A stretch of DNA of 64,000 bases from Thiobacillus sp. (GTDB lineage: Bacteria; Pseudomonadota; Gammaproteobacteria; Burkholderiales; Thiobacillaceae): NCBI GenBank assembly GCA_018263115.1, contig JADFDC010000006.1:1-64000 (forward strand). Direction: 5' to 3'. The notes under the pieces were generated by a model. The model was not told where the DNA came from. It made no database searches and was given only the letters and a program-made list of their open reading frames with translations. Within the stretch, counting starts at the first letter, position 1. Each line of letters starts with the position of its first letter. Position numbers and translations under genes: made by a program. Below are positions 53,235-61,953 of this stretch, one piece after another.

Positions 53235-54392
53235 ATTACTCGCTCAACTCTCATCAAAATCCTCATCGCGCTGCTTGTCGTTGCTGGCGTCGCGTTCGGT
53301 ATCTGGACTGCGACCCGGCCCAAGCCGATCGAGGTCATTCTTTCCACCGTGGATGAAGGTCTGGTGGAATCGACGGTGGTCAATACGCGCGCCGGCACGG
53401 TGGAAGCCTGCCGCCGTTCCAAGCTGGCTCTGCCCGCCGGCGGGCAGATCACCAACCTGTGGGTGAAGGAAGGCGACCGGGTGAAGAAGGGACAAAAGCT
53501 GCTTGAGCTGTGGAATCGCGATCTGTCCGCACAGACGGAACTGGCCACCCGCCAGGTGGTAACCGCGAGGGAAAACCAGCGGCAAGCCTGCATTCTGGCC
53601 GAAAACGCCAAGGCGGATGCCGCTCGCACCGAGGCGCTTGCCGCCAAGGGATTCGTCAGCCCGCAGCGCGCCGAGGACGCCCGGGCGCAGGCGCGGGCGC
53701 AACAAGCCGCCTGTAATGCCGCGAGCGCCGACATCCGACGTGCGCAAAGCCAGACCGACGTGGCCCGTGCCAGCCTGGCGCGCACGGTGCTGTATGCGCC
53801 GTTTGACGGCATCGTCGCGCGCGTGACCGGCGAAGTGGGCGAGTTCACCACGCCCTCGCCGCCTGGCATTCCCACTCCGCCGGCGGTGGACCTGATCGAC
53901 GACAGTTGTCTGTATGTGACCGCGCCAATGGATGAGATCGATGCACCCAAGATCAAGCCTGGCATGCCAGCGCGCATTGCGCTGGACGCGCTGCCCGGTA
54001 GGAGTTTTGCCGGCAAGGTTCGGCGCATTGCACCTTATGTGACGGAGGTAGAGAAGCAGGCTCGGACGGTAGATGTCGAAGTGACCTTTATCGATCCGGC
54101 GGAAGTGCCCAAGAATCTGTTGGCCGGTTACAGCGCGGACGTGGAAATCATTCTGGAAACGCGTGAGAAGGTTTTGCGACTGCCCACCCAGGCCATCCAG
54201 GAAGGCAACAAGGTGCTGGCGCTGGCTCGCGATGGCGACAAGCTGATGGATAAAACCTTCAAGCCGGGTCTGGCCAACTGGGCATTCACGGAAATTTCCG
54301 AAGGCCTGTCGAAAGGCGAGCGCGTAGTGTCCAGCTTTGAGGACGAAGCCATCAAGGCAGGAGCAGTCGCCAAGGCCAAGGCGTCGAAATGA
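53235..54392 (+). CDS. HlyD/MacA-like membrane-fusion protein, apparent ATT start
   Basis: The 385-residue protein has an N-terminal signal anchor (STLIKILIALLVVAGVAFGIW), then a barrel-lipoyl-helical hairpin arrangement at about 35-230 (ALPAGGQITNLWVKEGDRVKKGQKLLELW). A C-terminal barrel follows (RTVDVEVTFIDPAEVPKNLLAGYSADVEI). The anchor is only encoded if translation starts upstream of the GTG at 53349. The best start is an ATT at 53235, six bases after a GGAG ribosome-binding site, since the frame has no ATG, GTG or TTG between there and its upstream TAA stop. It pairs with the ABC/FtsX genes as a MacAB-like exporter. Confidence 0.82.
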   Translation: MTRSTLIKILIALLVVAGVAFGIWTATRPKPIEVILSTVDEGLVESTVVNTRAGTVEACRRSKLALPAGGQITNLWVKEGDRVKKGQKLLELWNRDLSAQTELATRQVVTARENQRQACILAENAKADAARTEALAAKGFVSPQRAEDARAQARAQQAACNAASADIRRAQSQTDVARASLARTVLYAPFDGIVARVTGEVGEFTTPSPPGIPTPPAVDLIDDSCLYVTAPMDEIDAPKIKPGMPARIALDALPGRSFAGKVRRIAPYVTEVEKQARTVDVEVTFIDPAEVPKNLLAGYSADVEIILETREKVLRLPTQAIQEGNKVLALARDGDKLMDKTFKPGLANWAFTEISEGLSKGERVVSSFEDEAIKAGAVAKAKASK

Positions 54393-55060
54393 TCCAGCTA
54401 AGTGCCATCTCCCGCGTCTTCACAATGGGAGACCAGGAAGTGCGGGCGCTGAACCACATCGACCTGACCATCACCGCCGGCGAATACGTTTCGGTCATGG
54501 GACCATCGGGTTCGGGAAAATCGACGCTGCTCAACATCGTCGGCCTGCTTGATCAGCCCGACAGCGGCACCTATCTTCTGGAAAATCGCGACGTGACCGC
54601 GCTTTCAGAAAGCGAACAGGCGCGGGTCCGGCGCGAACGCATCGGCTTCATCTTCCAGTCGTTCCATCTGATTTCCCGCCTGACCGCTGCCGAAAACATC
54701 GAGCTGCCGCTGATTCTGGAAGGCTTGTCGGTCGCAGAACGCCAGGCAAGGGTCAAGGCCGTGCTCGATCAAACCGGCCTTGCCGATCGCGCGAATCACC
54801 GGCCGGCGGAACTCTCCGGCGGTCAACGCCAGCGTGTGGCCATCGCCCGCGCCACCATCCTCAATCCCGCCGTACTGCTGGCCGACGAGCCGACCGGCAA
54901 CCTGGACCACAAGACCGGCGCGGAAGTGGTCGCGTTGCTGGAGAAACTGCATCACGCAGGCACAACCGTCATTGTCGTCACCCACGACCGCGAACTGGGT
55001 GGCCGCGCGCATCGCAGGATACAGATGCGCGATGGCGAGATTGTGGAAGATGAGAGATGA
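54389..55060 (+). CDS. ABC transporter ATPase (MacB/LolD-like)
   Basis: The 223-residue ATPase has Walker A MGPSGSGKSTLL, Q-loop GFIFQSFHL, signature ELSGGQRQRVAIARA, Walker B LLADEPTGNLD and H-loop VVTHD. It matches the MacB/LolD/FtsE-type ATPases that drive FtsX-fold permeases. The start overlaps the HlyD-like gene (ATGA). It would energise the two permeases that follow. Confidence 0.94.
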   Translation: MIQLSAISRVFTMGDQEVRALNHIDLTITAGEYVSVMGPSGSGKSTLLNIVGLLDQPDSGTYLLENRDVTALSESEQARVRRERIGFIFQSFHLISRLTAAENIELPLILEGLSVAERQARVKAVLDQTGLADRANHRPAELSGGQRQRVAIARATILNPAVLLADEPTGNLDHKTGAEVVALLEKLHHAGTTVIVVTHDRELGGRAHRRIQMRDGEIVEDER

Positions 55061-55154
55061 GTTACAAGATGCAAGATACAAGAGCGGCGCTTCGCGCCTT
55101 CAAGAACTTTGCACCTTGAATCATGAGCCTTGCACCTTGAGTCTTGAATCTTGA
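55061..55154. repeat. Hairpin-forming repeat that supplies the next gene's start codon
   Basis: The gap after the ATPase gene holds repeated copies of CTTGCACCTTGA and CTTGAATCTTGAA, partly inverted relative to ACAAGATGCAAGATACAAG. It has a small central GGCGC-TTC-GCGCC stem. The last unit ends in TTGAAAC, the start of the FtsX gene. Confidence 0.65.
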
Positions 55155-56353
55155 AACTTTCCGACGCCCTCTCCCTCTCCTTCCGCACGGTCGTCAGCTA
55201 CCGGCTGAGGGCGCTGCTCATCCTGCTGGCTATGGCCTTGGGCGTGGCCGCCGTGGTGACGCTGACTGCGCTGGGAGAAGGTGCGCGGCGTTTTGTCGTC
55301 AACCAGTTTGCTTCGCTCGGCACCAATCTCATTATCGTGTTGCCGGGCCGGGCGGAGACTTCCGGTGGATTTCCCGGCGCAATCGTTGGCGAAACTCCGC
55401 GTGACCTTACCCTGGGCGATGCCGCCAGTCTGCAGAACCTGAGCGGTGTTCTCCGTTACGCTCCGCTGAATGTTGGGGTGACCGAGATCAGCACGGGCGG
55501 CCGACTGCGCGAAGTCACCATTCTGGGCAGCACCGCTGGCCTCATTGCCATCCGCCACATGAAACTCGCTCAGGGCAACTTTACGGCCGGCAATGGCCCC
55601 AATCCGGCGGAGATCGTGCTGGGCGCAAAACTCGCGCGGGAGCTTTTCCCGGCGGGAAATGTGGTCGGTCAGCGGATTCGGCTGGCGGATCGACGATTCC
55701 GCATCACTGGCATATTTGCCACGCAGGGTGAAAGCATGGGTTTCAACACCGACGAAATTGCCATGATTCCGATCGATCATGCACAGGCCTTGTTGAACAC
55801 CGAATCGCTTTTCCGCATTCTGGTGGAAGCTTCCAGCCGCAATGCCATCGAACCTGCCAAGACGGCCATCCGCGAAGCCATCAGGCTGCGGCACGACGGC
55901 GAGGATGACGTTACCGTGATTACACAGGATGCCGTGCTGGCCACCTTCGACCGTATTCTCAGGGCATTGACGCTGGCGGTATCCGGCATCGCTGCCATCA
56001 GTCTGGCGGTAGCCGGCATCCTGGTCATGAATGTGATGCTGGTAGCGGTCAGCCAGCGCACTGCTGAAATCGGCCTGTTGAAGGCCCTGGGCGCCACCCG
56101 CAAGAACATCAAGCGGCTGTTTCTGCTGGAAACCCTTTGGCTCTCGCTGGCAGGCGCGGCAACTGGCATCGCACTGGGCTATGCGGGAAGCTTCATACTT
56201 CGCCTCGTTTATCCGCAACTGCCAGCCTACCCGCCCGCCTGGGCCAGCCTGGCTGCCATCGCCACCGCGCTGCTGACCGGCATTGTCGCCAGCCTGCTGC
56301 CTGCCAGCCGCGCGGCAAAACTCAATCCTGTGTTGGCGTTGTCACGTCGATGA
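55151..56353 (+). CDS. FtsX-fold ABC transporter permease, first of two (TTG start)
   Basis: The 400-residue protein has the MacB-type layout: a first helix (LRALLILLAMALGVAAVVTLTALGEG), a periplasmic domain of about 200 residues and three C-terminal helices in the FtsX domain (VSGIAAISLAVAGILVMNVMLVAVSQRTAEIGLLKALGATRKNIKRLFLLE). The start is TTG at 55151, since an in-frame TGA lies two codons before it. The alignment with the paralog's MKLSD supports this. The TTG is embedded in the preceding repeat. Pairs with the second permease as a likely heterodimer. Confidence 0.88.
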   Translation: MKLSDALSLSFRTVVSYRLRALLILLAMALGVAAVVTLTALGEGARRFVVNQFASLGTNLIIVLPGRAETSGGFPGAIVGETPRDLTLGDAASLQNLSGVLRYAPLNVGVTEISTGGRLREVTILGSTAGLIAIRHMKLAQGNFTAGNGPNPAEIVLGAKLARELFPAGNVVGQRIRLADRRFRITGIFATQGESMGFNTDEIAMIPIDHAQALLNTESLFRILVEASSRNAIEPAKTAIREAIRLRHDGEDDVTVITQDAVLATFDRILRALTLAVSGIAAISLAVAGILVMNVMLVAVSQRTAEIGLLKALGATRKNIKRLFLLETLWLSLAGAATGIALGYAGSFILRLVYPQLPAYPPAWASLAAIATALLTGIVASLLPASRAAKLNPVLALSRR

Positions 56354-56366
56354 GAACAAAAAATGC

Positions 56367-56440
56367 AAACCATCAAGTACACGAAGGACAGCAAGAAAAA
56401 CAAATGAAAAAACTTCGTGCCCTTTGTGTCCTTTGTGGTT
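56367..56440. repeat. Dispersed AACCAC/GTGGTT palindromic repeat, copy 1
   Basis: Imperfect inverted repeat: AAACCATCAAGTACACGAAGGACA on the left and CCTTTGTGTCCTTTGTGGTT on the right, with A-rich centre. It sits between the two permease genes. Two related copies occur at 57711-57786 and 63549-63614. Confidence 0.7.
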
Positions 56441-56486
56441 CAGGATTTGATGCCTGAATCAGTTGCATGAAAAATGAGCCTTTGAA

Positions 56487-57686
56487 ATGAAGCTCTCCGA
56501 TGGTTTCCTTTTTTCATGGCGTGCGCTGACCGCGCACAAGCTGCGCACCGGCCTTTCCGCTGGCGGCATCGCCGTAGGCATTGCCGCCATCATCCTGCTC
56601 ACATCCATCGGCGAGGGCATCCATCAATTTGTTCTGGCGGAATTCACCCAGTTCGGCACCCACATCATCAACATCACGCCTGGCAAGACGCAAACACACG
56701 GCGGCTCGGTTGGTTCCATTGGCACTACCCGGCCTTTGACGCTGGAAGATGTTGATGCGCTGAAGGATGTGCCCTATGCGAGATTTACCAACGGCGGTGT
56801 GATGGGCAACGCAGAGATTCGCGCCGGGAACAAGAGCCGCCGCGTCATGGTGTACGGCGAGGGGCCGGATTTCTCGCGCGCATTCAGCATGCGCGTCGCA
56901 GCAGGTCAGTTTCTGCCGCATGACAGTTCCGCTTCCGCCCGCGCTTTCGCCGTGCTGGGTTCCAAGGCGAGGCAGGAGCTTTTCGGCGCAGAGAATCCTC
57001 TGGGCGCCGTCATCCAGGTGGGCGGCAACCGCTTTCGTGTCATCGGCGTCATGGCATCCAAGGGACAGATCCTTGGCCTCGATCTCGATGACACGGTGTA
57101 CATTCCCACCGCTCGCGCGCTTGAACTCTTCAACCGCGAAGGCGTGATGGAAGCGCATGTAGTCTACCGGCCCGGCGCGTCCGTCGACACAGTGGTGGAA
57201 GGCATCAAGAAAATATTGCTGGCACGGCACGGACGTGAAGATTTCACCGTCACCCCGCAACAGCAGATGCTGTCCACGCTTTCCACCGTACTGGATGTGC
57301 TGACCTTCGCCGTCGCTGCACTGGGCGGCATTTCGCTTCTGGTCGGCGCGGTAGGCATCATCACCCTGATGCATATTTCGGTGAACGAGCGCGTGTCCGA
57401 AATCGGCCTGCTCAAGGCCCTGGGCGCAACCCGCACGCGCATTCGTACACTCTTTCTGTTTGAGTCTGCCGGACTGTCGCTGCTGGGTGGCATCATCGGA
57501 CTCGCGGTGGGAGGCGGTCTCGCATGGCTGCTGCAAACCTTTGTTCCCGCCTTGCCGGTACAGGTACCCTGGACATATGTCGGCGGCGCCCTGGTGGCCT
57601 CCATGCTGATCGGACTCGCGGCGGGCGTCATGCCCGCGTGGATGGCCTCTCGGCTGGATCCGGTGGAGGCTTTGAGGACAGAATGA
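56487..57686 (+). CDS. FtsX-fold ABC transporter permease, second of two
   Basis: The 399-residue protein is a paralog of the first, beginning MKLSDGFLFSWRALTAHKLRTGLSAGGIAVGIAAIILL. It has a periplasmic domain and the C-terminal FtsX region with VGIITLMHISVNERVSEIGLLKALGATRTRIRTLFLFESAGLSLLGG. Normal ATG start at 56487. Two different permeases driven by one ATPase suggest a heterodimeric exporter. What it moves is unknown. Confidence 0.9.
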   Translation: MKLSDGFLFSWRALTAHKLRTGLSAGGIAVGIAAIILLTSIGEGIHQFVLAEFTQFGTHIINITPGKTQTHGGSVGSIGTTRPLTLEDVDALKDVPYARFTNGGVMGNAEIRAGNKSRRVMVYGEGPDFSRAFSMRVAAGQFLPHDSSASARAFAVLGSKARQELFGAENPLGAVIQVGGNRFRVIGVMASKGQILGLDLDDTVYIPTARALELFNREGVMEAHVVYRPGASVDTVVEGIKKILLARHGREDFTVTPQQQMLSTLSTVLDVLTFAVAALGGISLLVGAVGIITLMHISVNERVSEIGLLKALGATRTRIRTLFLFESAGLSLLGGIIGLAVGGGLAWLLQTFVPALPVQVPWTYVGGALVASMLIGLAAGVMPAWMASRLDPVEALRTE

Positions 57687-57710
57687 TGTGGTCAGCAAAC
57701 CCAGGAGCGA

Positions 57711-57786
57711 AGCCACAAAGTGCATCAAGACCACCAAGAAAAAAATGGTACGAATGACTTCGTGTCCTTAGCGCCCTTCGTGGTTT
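57711..57786. repeat. Dispersed AACCAC/GTGGTT palindromic repeat, copy 2
   Basis: Left arm AGCCACAAAGTGCATCAAGACCACCAAGAAA and right arm CTTCGTGTCCTTAGCGCCCTTCGTGGTTT are imperfect inverted copies around an A-rich centre. Lies in the gap between the second permease and the M48 protease gene. Confidence 0.7.
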
Positions 57787-57811
57787 TGCTTTCCTTGCTT
57801 AAACTTTTTCC

Positions 57812-58906
57812 ATGACTGAATTCGACATTCTTCTTTTCACGCCACACCTCCCATCACACGGTGAAAAAGCACGTGCGGTCTTTACGAATGGCGCGCTGGT
57901 CATCAATGGCAATCGCGTCGATGTGCCGCTGGATGAAATCGGCGTCACGCTCGGTGGCTTCAATCACAATCAGGTCTATCTTTTCTGGCATCAGGAAGAA
58001 GGCCGCTGGGCGTTCAGTCCGGCGGATGAAAACGCGCTGGCGCAATTGCGGGCCAGCGCTCCCCCACCCCTTTCAAATTTGCTGAAAGGTGCGGCAACAG
58101 ATGTTTCCAGGCAACAGCGCCGCTCTCGTTTCGGGCTGGGCTTGCTGGGGCTGTTTATCGCCCTGCCGCTGCTGCTGCTCGCGCTGCTGTTCTGGCAGTC
58201 GCACAACATCGCCGGATGGATAGCCGGCCATATCTCGATTGAAAACGAGCAGAAGCTGGGCGAGCTTGCCTTCAAACAAGCCACTGCGGGATTGAAGCTC
58301 AGGCAAAGTGGTCTGGATGCAGCCGCCATCAAGGAAATGGGTACCAGACTGACAAAGGGGTCGAAGTACAGCTATCAGTGGTATGTCGCCGACGATCCCG
58401 CCATCAATGCTTTTGCCGTTCCCGGCGGCTATGTAGTGGTCAATACCGGTTTGATCCGCGCGGCGGATACGGCCGAGGAAGTGGCCGGCGTGCTGGCTCA
58501 TGAAGTGCAGCATGTCGAGCTGCGCCACACGCTCAAGAATCTGGTGCATTCGCTGGGCCTGCGCGCCGCGCTGGCGATGGCCCTGGGCGACATCAGTGGC
58601 AGCGCGCTGGGTGATTTGGCTGCCACACTCGGCGAACTGAAATTCAGCCGCGACCTGGAAAGCGAAGCTGATAAACTCGGGCTGGCCGCGCTCAGGCAGG
58701 CGGACATCACGCCTCAGGGCATGGTGGCATTTTTCTCCAAACTGCACGAACAGGAAGCAGGTGTTACCCCGCCTGCCCTGCTCTCGACTCATCCAGCCAG
58801 CGATGATCGGATGCAATCACTGCAGGAGATGATCCGGCAACAGGGCAACTGGCCTTCACAGCCGCTGCCGTATGACTGGGCGACAATCAAGAAAACCACC
58901 AGATGA
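57812..58906 (+). CDS. M48-family zinc metallopeptidase, membrane-anchored
   Basis: The 364-residue protein has an N-terminal soluble domain of about 100 residues (beta-rich, with NGALVINGNRVDVPLDEIGVTLGG). One transmembrane helix follows (GLGLLGLFIALPLLLLALLFW), then an M48 protease domain with zinc site LAHEVQHVELRH and the third-ligand segment RDLESEADKLGL. Related proteins (HtpX/BepA/YcaL-like) act in envelope quality control. Follows the exporter operon after a repeat, and is coupled to the next gene (ATGA). Confidence 0.9.
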   Translation: MTEFDILLFTPHLPSHGEKARAVFTNGALVINGNRVDVPLDEIGVTLGGFNHNQVYLFWHQEEGRWAFSPADENALAQLRASAPPPLSNLLKGAATDVSRQQRRSRFGLGLLGLFIALPLLLLALLFWQSHNIAGWIAGHISIENEQKLGELAFKQATAGLKLRQSGLDAAAIKEMGTRLTKGSKYSYQWYVADDPAINAFAVPGGYVVVNTGLIRAADTAEEVAGVLAHEVQHVELRHTLKNLVHSLGLRAALAMALGDISGSALGDLAATLGELKFSRDLESEADKLGLAALRQADITPQGMVAFFSKLHEQEAGVTPPALLSTHPASDDRMQSLQEMIRQQGNWPSQPLPYDWATIKKTTR

Positions 58907-59208
58907 AGCGGGTTTACATCGCCGCCAACCTGATGGATGCGCAAATGATGGTTGATGTTTTGGGCACACAATCCATCAAGGCACACATCTTCAACGCGAA
59001 TGCTTCAGGTGGTGTGGGGGAACTTGCTGCCACGCAAATCTGGCCGGAAGTCTGGGTGGAAGATAATGAACTTGCCGCGCATGCCGCGCGTCTGCTGCGT
59101 GAAATCCACTCGGCGGATAGCAGCGAAAACAAGCCCTGCCCGCATTGCGGCGAGCTCAACCCAAGGAATTTTCTGAGCTGCTGGAACTGTGGCGGTATCT
59201 TAGGCTGA
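58903..59208 (+). CDS. DUF2007-domain small protein with zinc-ribbon tail
   Basis: The 101-residue protein has a DUF2007 domain (MKRVYIAANLMDAQMMVDVLGTQSIKAHIFNAN...) and a C-terminal zinc ribbon (CPHCGELNPRNFLSCWNCGG). DUF2007 is found in putative signal-transducing proteins. The start overlaps the M48 stop, so the pair is probably translated together. It overlaps the convergent gene's end by 9 bases. Confidence 0.85.
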   Translation: MKRVYIAANLMDAQMMVDVLGTQSIKAHIFNANASGGVGELAATQIWPEVWVEDNELAAHAARLLREIHSADSSENKPCPHCGELNPRNFLSCWNCGGILG

Positions 59209-59556
59209 GCGTTCAGCCGAATGTGTTTCGTAATGCCGCCGGAAAATGATTTCCAGCTCGTCGATCACTTCCCTCGCCGGCACGCCCTGCATCACGTGCT
59301 TGGTCATCTGCACGGACGTTTCCTGAAACAGCTTGTTGCGGTCCAGCATGGGGTAGCTGGACATCAGACGCTGGATGGCCTTTACGACTGATTCCTGATC
59401 GGGACGCGGAATTGGCTGAGGTTCCTGCGGCACCGCATTATCCCCTTCGATGCGCTCGCGGCTGGCAAGAAATTCTGCATACTCAAGCAATGCCGCCTGC
59501 CTGACAGGTGACAACTCTCGGAACAGACGCAACAGACTTTTGCTTTCAGCGCTCAT
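59200..59556 (-). CDS. Conserved-looking helical protein after the LysR gene
   Basis: The 118-residue protein is helical and soluble (SLLRLFRELSPVRQAALLEYAEFLASRERIEGDN near the N-terminus, then TKHVMQGVPAREVIDELEIIFRRHYETHS). The ATG at 59556 overlaps the LysR stop by 4 bases. I know no characterised family. Tight linkage to the regulator suggests joint function, but nothing in the sequence shows what. Confidence 0.72.
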   Translation of the reverse strand: MSAESKSLLRLFRELSPVRQAALLEYAEFLASRERIEGDNAVPQEPQPIPRPDQESVVKAIQRLMSSYPMLDRNKLFQETSVQMTKHVMQGVPAREVIDELEIIFRRHYETHSAERSA

Positions 59557-60497
59557 TTTGCGCTTTTGCCGGCCGCCGCTTTCTTCATGGGAATAATGGT
59601 GTCGCAAATGCTGAAGCGTTCTTCAACAAAACCGATGAACGCATCCAGCAGCTTGCTGCGGAACTTGTCGGGCGAATACACCAGTGACAGAGGTCGGCGC
59701 AGCGGCGGATCGAGCGGAATGGCAACCAGCTCGCCGAGTTTGATTTCCTTGCTGACCGTTGCGGCGGAAAGAATGGCGACACCGAGGCCCGCCTGCACCG
59801 CGCCCTTGATCGCTTCCGGGCTGCCCAGTTCCATTTCCACATGCAGGTCATCCGGGTTGATGTCATGCTCACGCAGATATGAATCGATAACTTCTCTCGT
59901 GCCCGAACCCATCTCGCGCGAAACATACGGCTGTATGGCCAGTTCCCTGGCCGACACCTTGCCCTTTTTGGCGAGCTTGTCCTCCGGCGAGCAGATCATG
60001 ACCAGTTCGTCATCACAGCATGCGTGAACTTTCAATGTCGGGTGGTGTGGCACGGACTCAATCAGGCCGACGTCCAGGCTGTGGTCCGCGACCTTGTTTT
60101 CAATGGTCTCGGAATTGGCCACCATCAGGCGCGCCTGCACTTCCGGATATCGTTCCTTGAACTTGCCAAGTATGCGCGGCAGCTGGTATTCGGCAATGGT
60201 GGTGGATGCGCCGATCATCAGCGGCCCCGTCACCTGGCCGGTCAATTCGCCCACGCGCGCTTCCATTTCCTGCGACATGGCGAGAATGCGTTCTGCATAG
60301 CCCATGACCAGATGGCCCGCCGGCGTCAGCGATATCCTTCCGTGGCTGCGCTCGAACAGGCGCGTATTGAAATGTTCCTCGAGCTGCTTGACCTGAAAAG
60401 TGACCGCGGGCTGGGTCATGTAAAGTGTCTCGGCAGCCTTGGTAAAACTGAGTTGCCTGGCAACGGTGTAGAATACTTGCAGTCTGCGGTCGGCCAT
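59553..60497 (-). CDS. LysR-family transcriptional regulator (CbbR/CysB-like)
   Basis: The 314-residue protein has the LysR helix-turn-helix (LQVFYTVARQLSFTKAAETLYMTQPAVTFQVKQLEEHFNTRLFERS) and an effector-binding domain (GASTTIAEYQLPRILGKFKERYPEVQARL, then VSREMGSGTREVIDSYL). The closest look is to the CbbR/CysB-like subgroup of autotrophic and sulfur-using proteobacteria. Effector unknown. It is divergent from lplT across a 238-base gap, where its sites would be expected; I could not identify a clear T-N11-A box by eye. Confidence 0.88.
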   Translation of the reverse strand: MADRRLQVFYTVARQLSFTKAAETLYMTQPAVTFQVKQLEEHFNTRLFERSHGRISLTPAGHLVMGYAERILAMSQEMEARVGELTGQVTGPLMIGASTTIAEYQLPRILGKFKERYPEVQARLMVANSETIENKVADHSLDVGLIESVPHHPTLKVHACCDDELVMICSPEDKLAKKGKVSARELAIQPYVSREMGSGTREVIDSYLREHDINPDDLHVEMELGSPEAIKGAVQAGLGVAILSAATVSKEIKLGELVAIPLDPPLRRPLSLVYSPDKFRSKLLDAFIGFVEERFSICDTIIPMKKAAAGKSAK

Positions 60498-60735
60498 GAT
60501 GGTATTCCTTTAGGGCCCCGAAATAATTGGCTATAGAAAAGTTTTTTATTTAACCATAAACGCGACTATTCCGCTACCAATATCCTTTTGAAACTGCTTC
60601 CTGAAAATCCGGAGTTCGCCCAAATGCACGGCGCGTTAAAAATTTCGCAGCGCCACCTATGCATAATATGCAAGCTAGAAATTTTTTATGGCAACGCTGC
60701 AGTTGGGATGAAATCCGGGTTTTAAGGGAGCAGTT

Positions 60736-61953
60736 TTGAATCGTGTCTTCTATACCGTTCTCGTCGCGCAATTTCTTTCCGCGCTGGCAGACAATGCCCT
60801 GCTGTTCGCCGCCATCGGCCTACTCATGTTCTATGGCATGCCCGACTGGCATCATCCCCTGCTGCAAAGCGTTTTCGTCGTCGCCTACATTGTGCTGGCG
60901 CCCTTTGTTGGGCCTTTCGCCGATGCTTTACCCAAGGGTCGCGTGCTGTTCATTGGCAACGCCATCAAGTTTCTGGGCAGCGCGACCATGCTCATGGGGC
61001 TGCCTCCATTGGCCGCGTACTCCATCGTCGGTATCGGCGCGGCGACCTATTCACCCGCCAAGTACGGCATCCTCACCGAAATCCTGCCGCCGGAAAAGCT
61101 CGTCGCCGCCAACGGCTGGATGGAGGGAACAACCGTTGCCGCCATCGTGCTGGGCGCGATCATCGGCGGCGTGTTGATCAATCCCGACATTGCCACCGCC
61201 GGCATCGCAAATTTCAGAATGCAGGATGACATCGCGCCGCCCATGTTCGCCATCGGCGTCATCACCGTGCTTTATCTGCTGGCCGCGATCGTCAACCTGT
61301 TCATCCCGCGCCTGCCCATCGACCACAGGCTGGCCAGCAAAAAACCCGGTTATGTGCTGCACGATTTCTGGCACAGCTTCGTGCTGCTGTGGAAAGACCC
61401 TCTGGGTCAGGTATCACTCGCCGTCACCACCCTGTTCTGGGGAGTGGGCGCCACGCTCCGGCTCATGATCATCGCCTGGGCGGCGCTCAATCTCACATTT
61501 GAACTCGACAAGGCGACCCAGCTCACCGGCCTGGTCGCGCTGGGCATCGCCATCGGCTCCGCGTTGGCTGGCTGGCTGGTACCGCTGAAGAAATCCGTTC
61601 GCGTGCTGCCTGCCGGCATTGCCCTGGGGTTTCTGCCCATCGTGCTCACCGGGGTAACCGATTTCTGGGCTGCCGCCATCCTGCTGACCCTGCTGGGAGT
61701 GCTTTCTGGGTTCTTTGTCGTCCCGCTCAACGCCCTATTGCAGCATCGCGGGCATTTGCTCATGGGCGCGGGCCACTCTATCGCCCAGCAGAACTTCAAC
61801 GAAAACATCAGCATACTTTTACTGACCGGCGCCTATGCCTTGATGATCAAGGGCGACTGGCACATCCACACCATCATGATCGTCTTCGGTGTCTTCATCA
61901 GCGGCATCATGGCCATGATCTGGAAACGCCACCACAACGACGTGGTGCACTAA
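60736..61953 (+). CDS. lplT: Lysophospholipid transporter LplT
   Basis: LplT is an MFS transporter that flips lysophospholipids for re-acylation by Aas. The 405-residue protein has twelve helices and family landmarks: FLSALADNALLFAAIGLLMF, AYIVLAPFVGPFADALPKGRVLFIGNAIK, YSPAKYGILTEILPPEKLVAANGWMEGTTVAAIVLG and FVVPLNALLQHRGHLLMGAGHSIAQQNFNEN. It starts at a TTG (60736) after AAGGGAG. No aas gene is present. Its stop is directly adjacent to the convergent methyltransferase stop. Confidence 0.93.
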   Translation: MNRVFYTVLVAQFLSALADNALLFAAIGLLMFYGMPDWHHPLLQSVFVVAYIVLAPFVGPFADALPKGRVLFIGNAIKFLGSATMLMGLPPLAAYSIVGIGAATYSPAKYGILTEILPPEKLVAANGWMEGTTVAAIVLGAIIGGVLINPDIATAGIANFRMQDDIAPPMFAIGVITVLYLLAAIVNLFIPRLPIDHRLASKKPGYVLHDFWHSFVLLWKDPLGQVSLAVTTLFWGVGATLRLMIIAWAALNLTFELDKATQLTGLVALGIAIGSALAGWLVPLKKSVRVLPAGIALGFLPIVLTGVTDFWAAAILLTLLGVLSGFFVVPLNALLQHRGHLLMGAGHSIAQQNFNENISILLLTGAYALMIKGDWHIHTIMIVFGVFISGIMAMIWKRHHNDVVH

